NCBI GenBank assembly: GCA_018052705.1
Contig: JAGPMW010000014.1
Location: 1-52,745, forward strand
Length of the DNA: 52,745 bases
Reading direction: 5' to 3'
Origin: Selenomonas sp.
Lineage (GTDB): Bacteria; Bacillota; Negativicutes; Selenomonadales; Selenomonadaceae
Position 1 is the stretch's first letter. The number at the start of each line of letters is the position of its first letter. Made by a program: the position numbers and the translations under genes. This document shows, one piece after another, positions 52,741 through 52,745 of the stretch. Under the pieces are notes generated by a model. That model was given only the letters and a program-made list of their open reading frames with translations, did no database searches and was not told where the DNA came from.

Positions 52741-52745
52741 ACCAA

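Overview
The window reads as a chromosomal segment of an anaerobic, motile, diderm member of the Firmicutes, most likely Negativicutes (Selenomonas-like). The evidence is a Firmicutes-type (class II) galactose-1-phosphate uridylyltransferase, the walJ-htrA-rlmH synteny known from Bacilli and Clostridia, a complete Rnf complex in C-D-G-E-A-B order, a full citrate lyase locus, and a chemoreceptor. The species cannot be fixed from the sequence alone. No tRNA, rRNA, CRISPR array, prophage or insertion sequence was seen. Almost everything is ordinary chromosomal gene content with strong intrinsic terminators between units.

Layout. 1-3313 (+): 3' part of an MFS transporter, then a GDSL lipoprotein and a glucosaminidase-TPR protein. 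3385-5498 (-): a two-component pair whose PAS histidine kinase is split by a frameshift. 5698-11025 (-): a branched-chain amino acid ABC importer (livKHMGF) with a CBS-ACT protein at the end. 11393-16271 (-): a galactose Leloir operon galK-galE-galT plus a LacI-type regulator, behind a promoter with two cre/GalR-like operators exactly 120 bp apart. 16737-18702 (-): a methyl-accepting chemotaxis protein, also frameshifted. 18868-23687: a small Ala-rich unknown protein, an M18 aminopeptidase, a DeoR regulator divergent from an orphan mannose-family EIIA-like protein that lacks the phosphorylatable histidine, and an exported unknown protein. 23804-29331 (-): RseC-like protein followed by rnfCDGEAB. 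29606-34746 (-): class B penicillin-binding protein with a PASTA domain, rlmH-htrA-walJ, and a Fur-family regulator. 34929-39034 (+): tex overlapping a double-length CobT-like gene. 39115-47336: citrate lyase genes citD-citE-citF-citG on the minus strand, divergent from lysR-citC-citX and a DASS citrate/dicarboxylate transporter. 47591-51059: a dicarboxylate/amino-acid symporter, a methyltransferase behind a Fur-box-like palindrome, and a Bcr/CflA exporter. 51180-52423 (-): panC-panD behind an apparent leader RNA.

How the genes work together. Citrate enters through the CitT-type carrier and is split by citrate lyase (CitDEF), whose prosthetic group is made and attached by CitG and CitX and acetylated by CitC. 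The LysR protein probably controls both arms. Rnf couples ferredoxin and NADH to an ion gradient, which fits fermentative metabolism. LivKHMGF and the 47591 symporter import amino or dicarboxylic acids, and an 11-base sequence is shared by their promoters.

Most notable observation: the 639-residue gene at 37115-39034 is a tandem CobT fusion. Its second half keeps the CobT fold signature but has lost the catalytic glutamate. It looks like a single-chain version of the two-subunit ArsAB enzyme that activates phenolic lower ligands of cobamides in Sporomusa.
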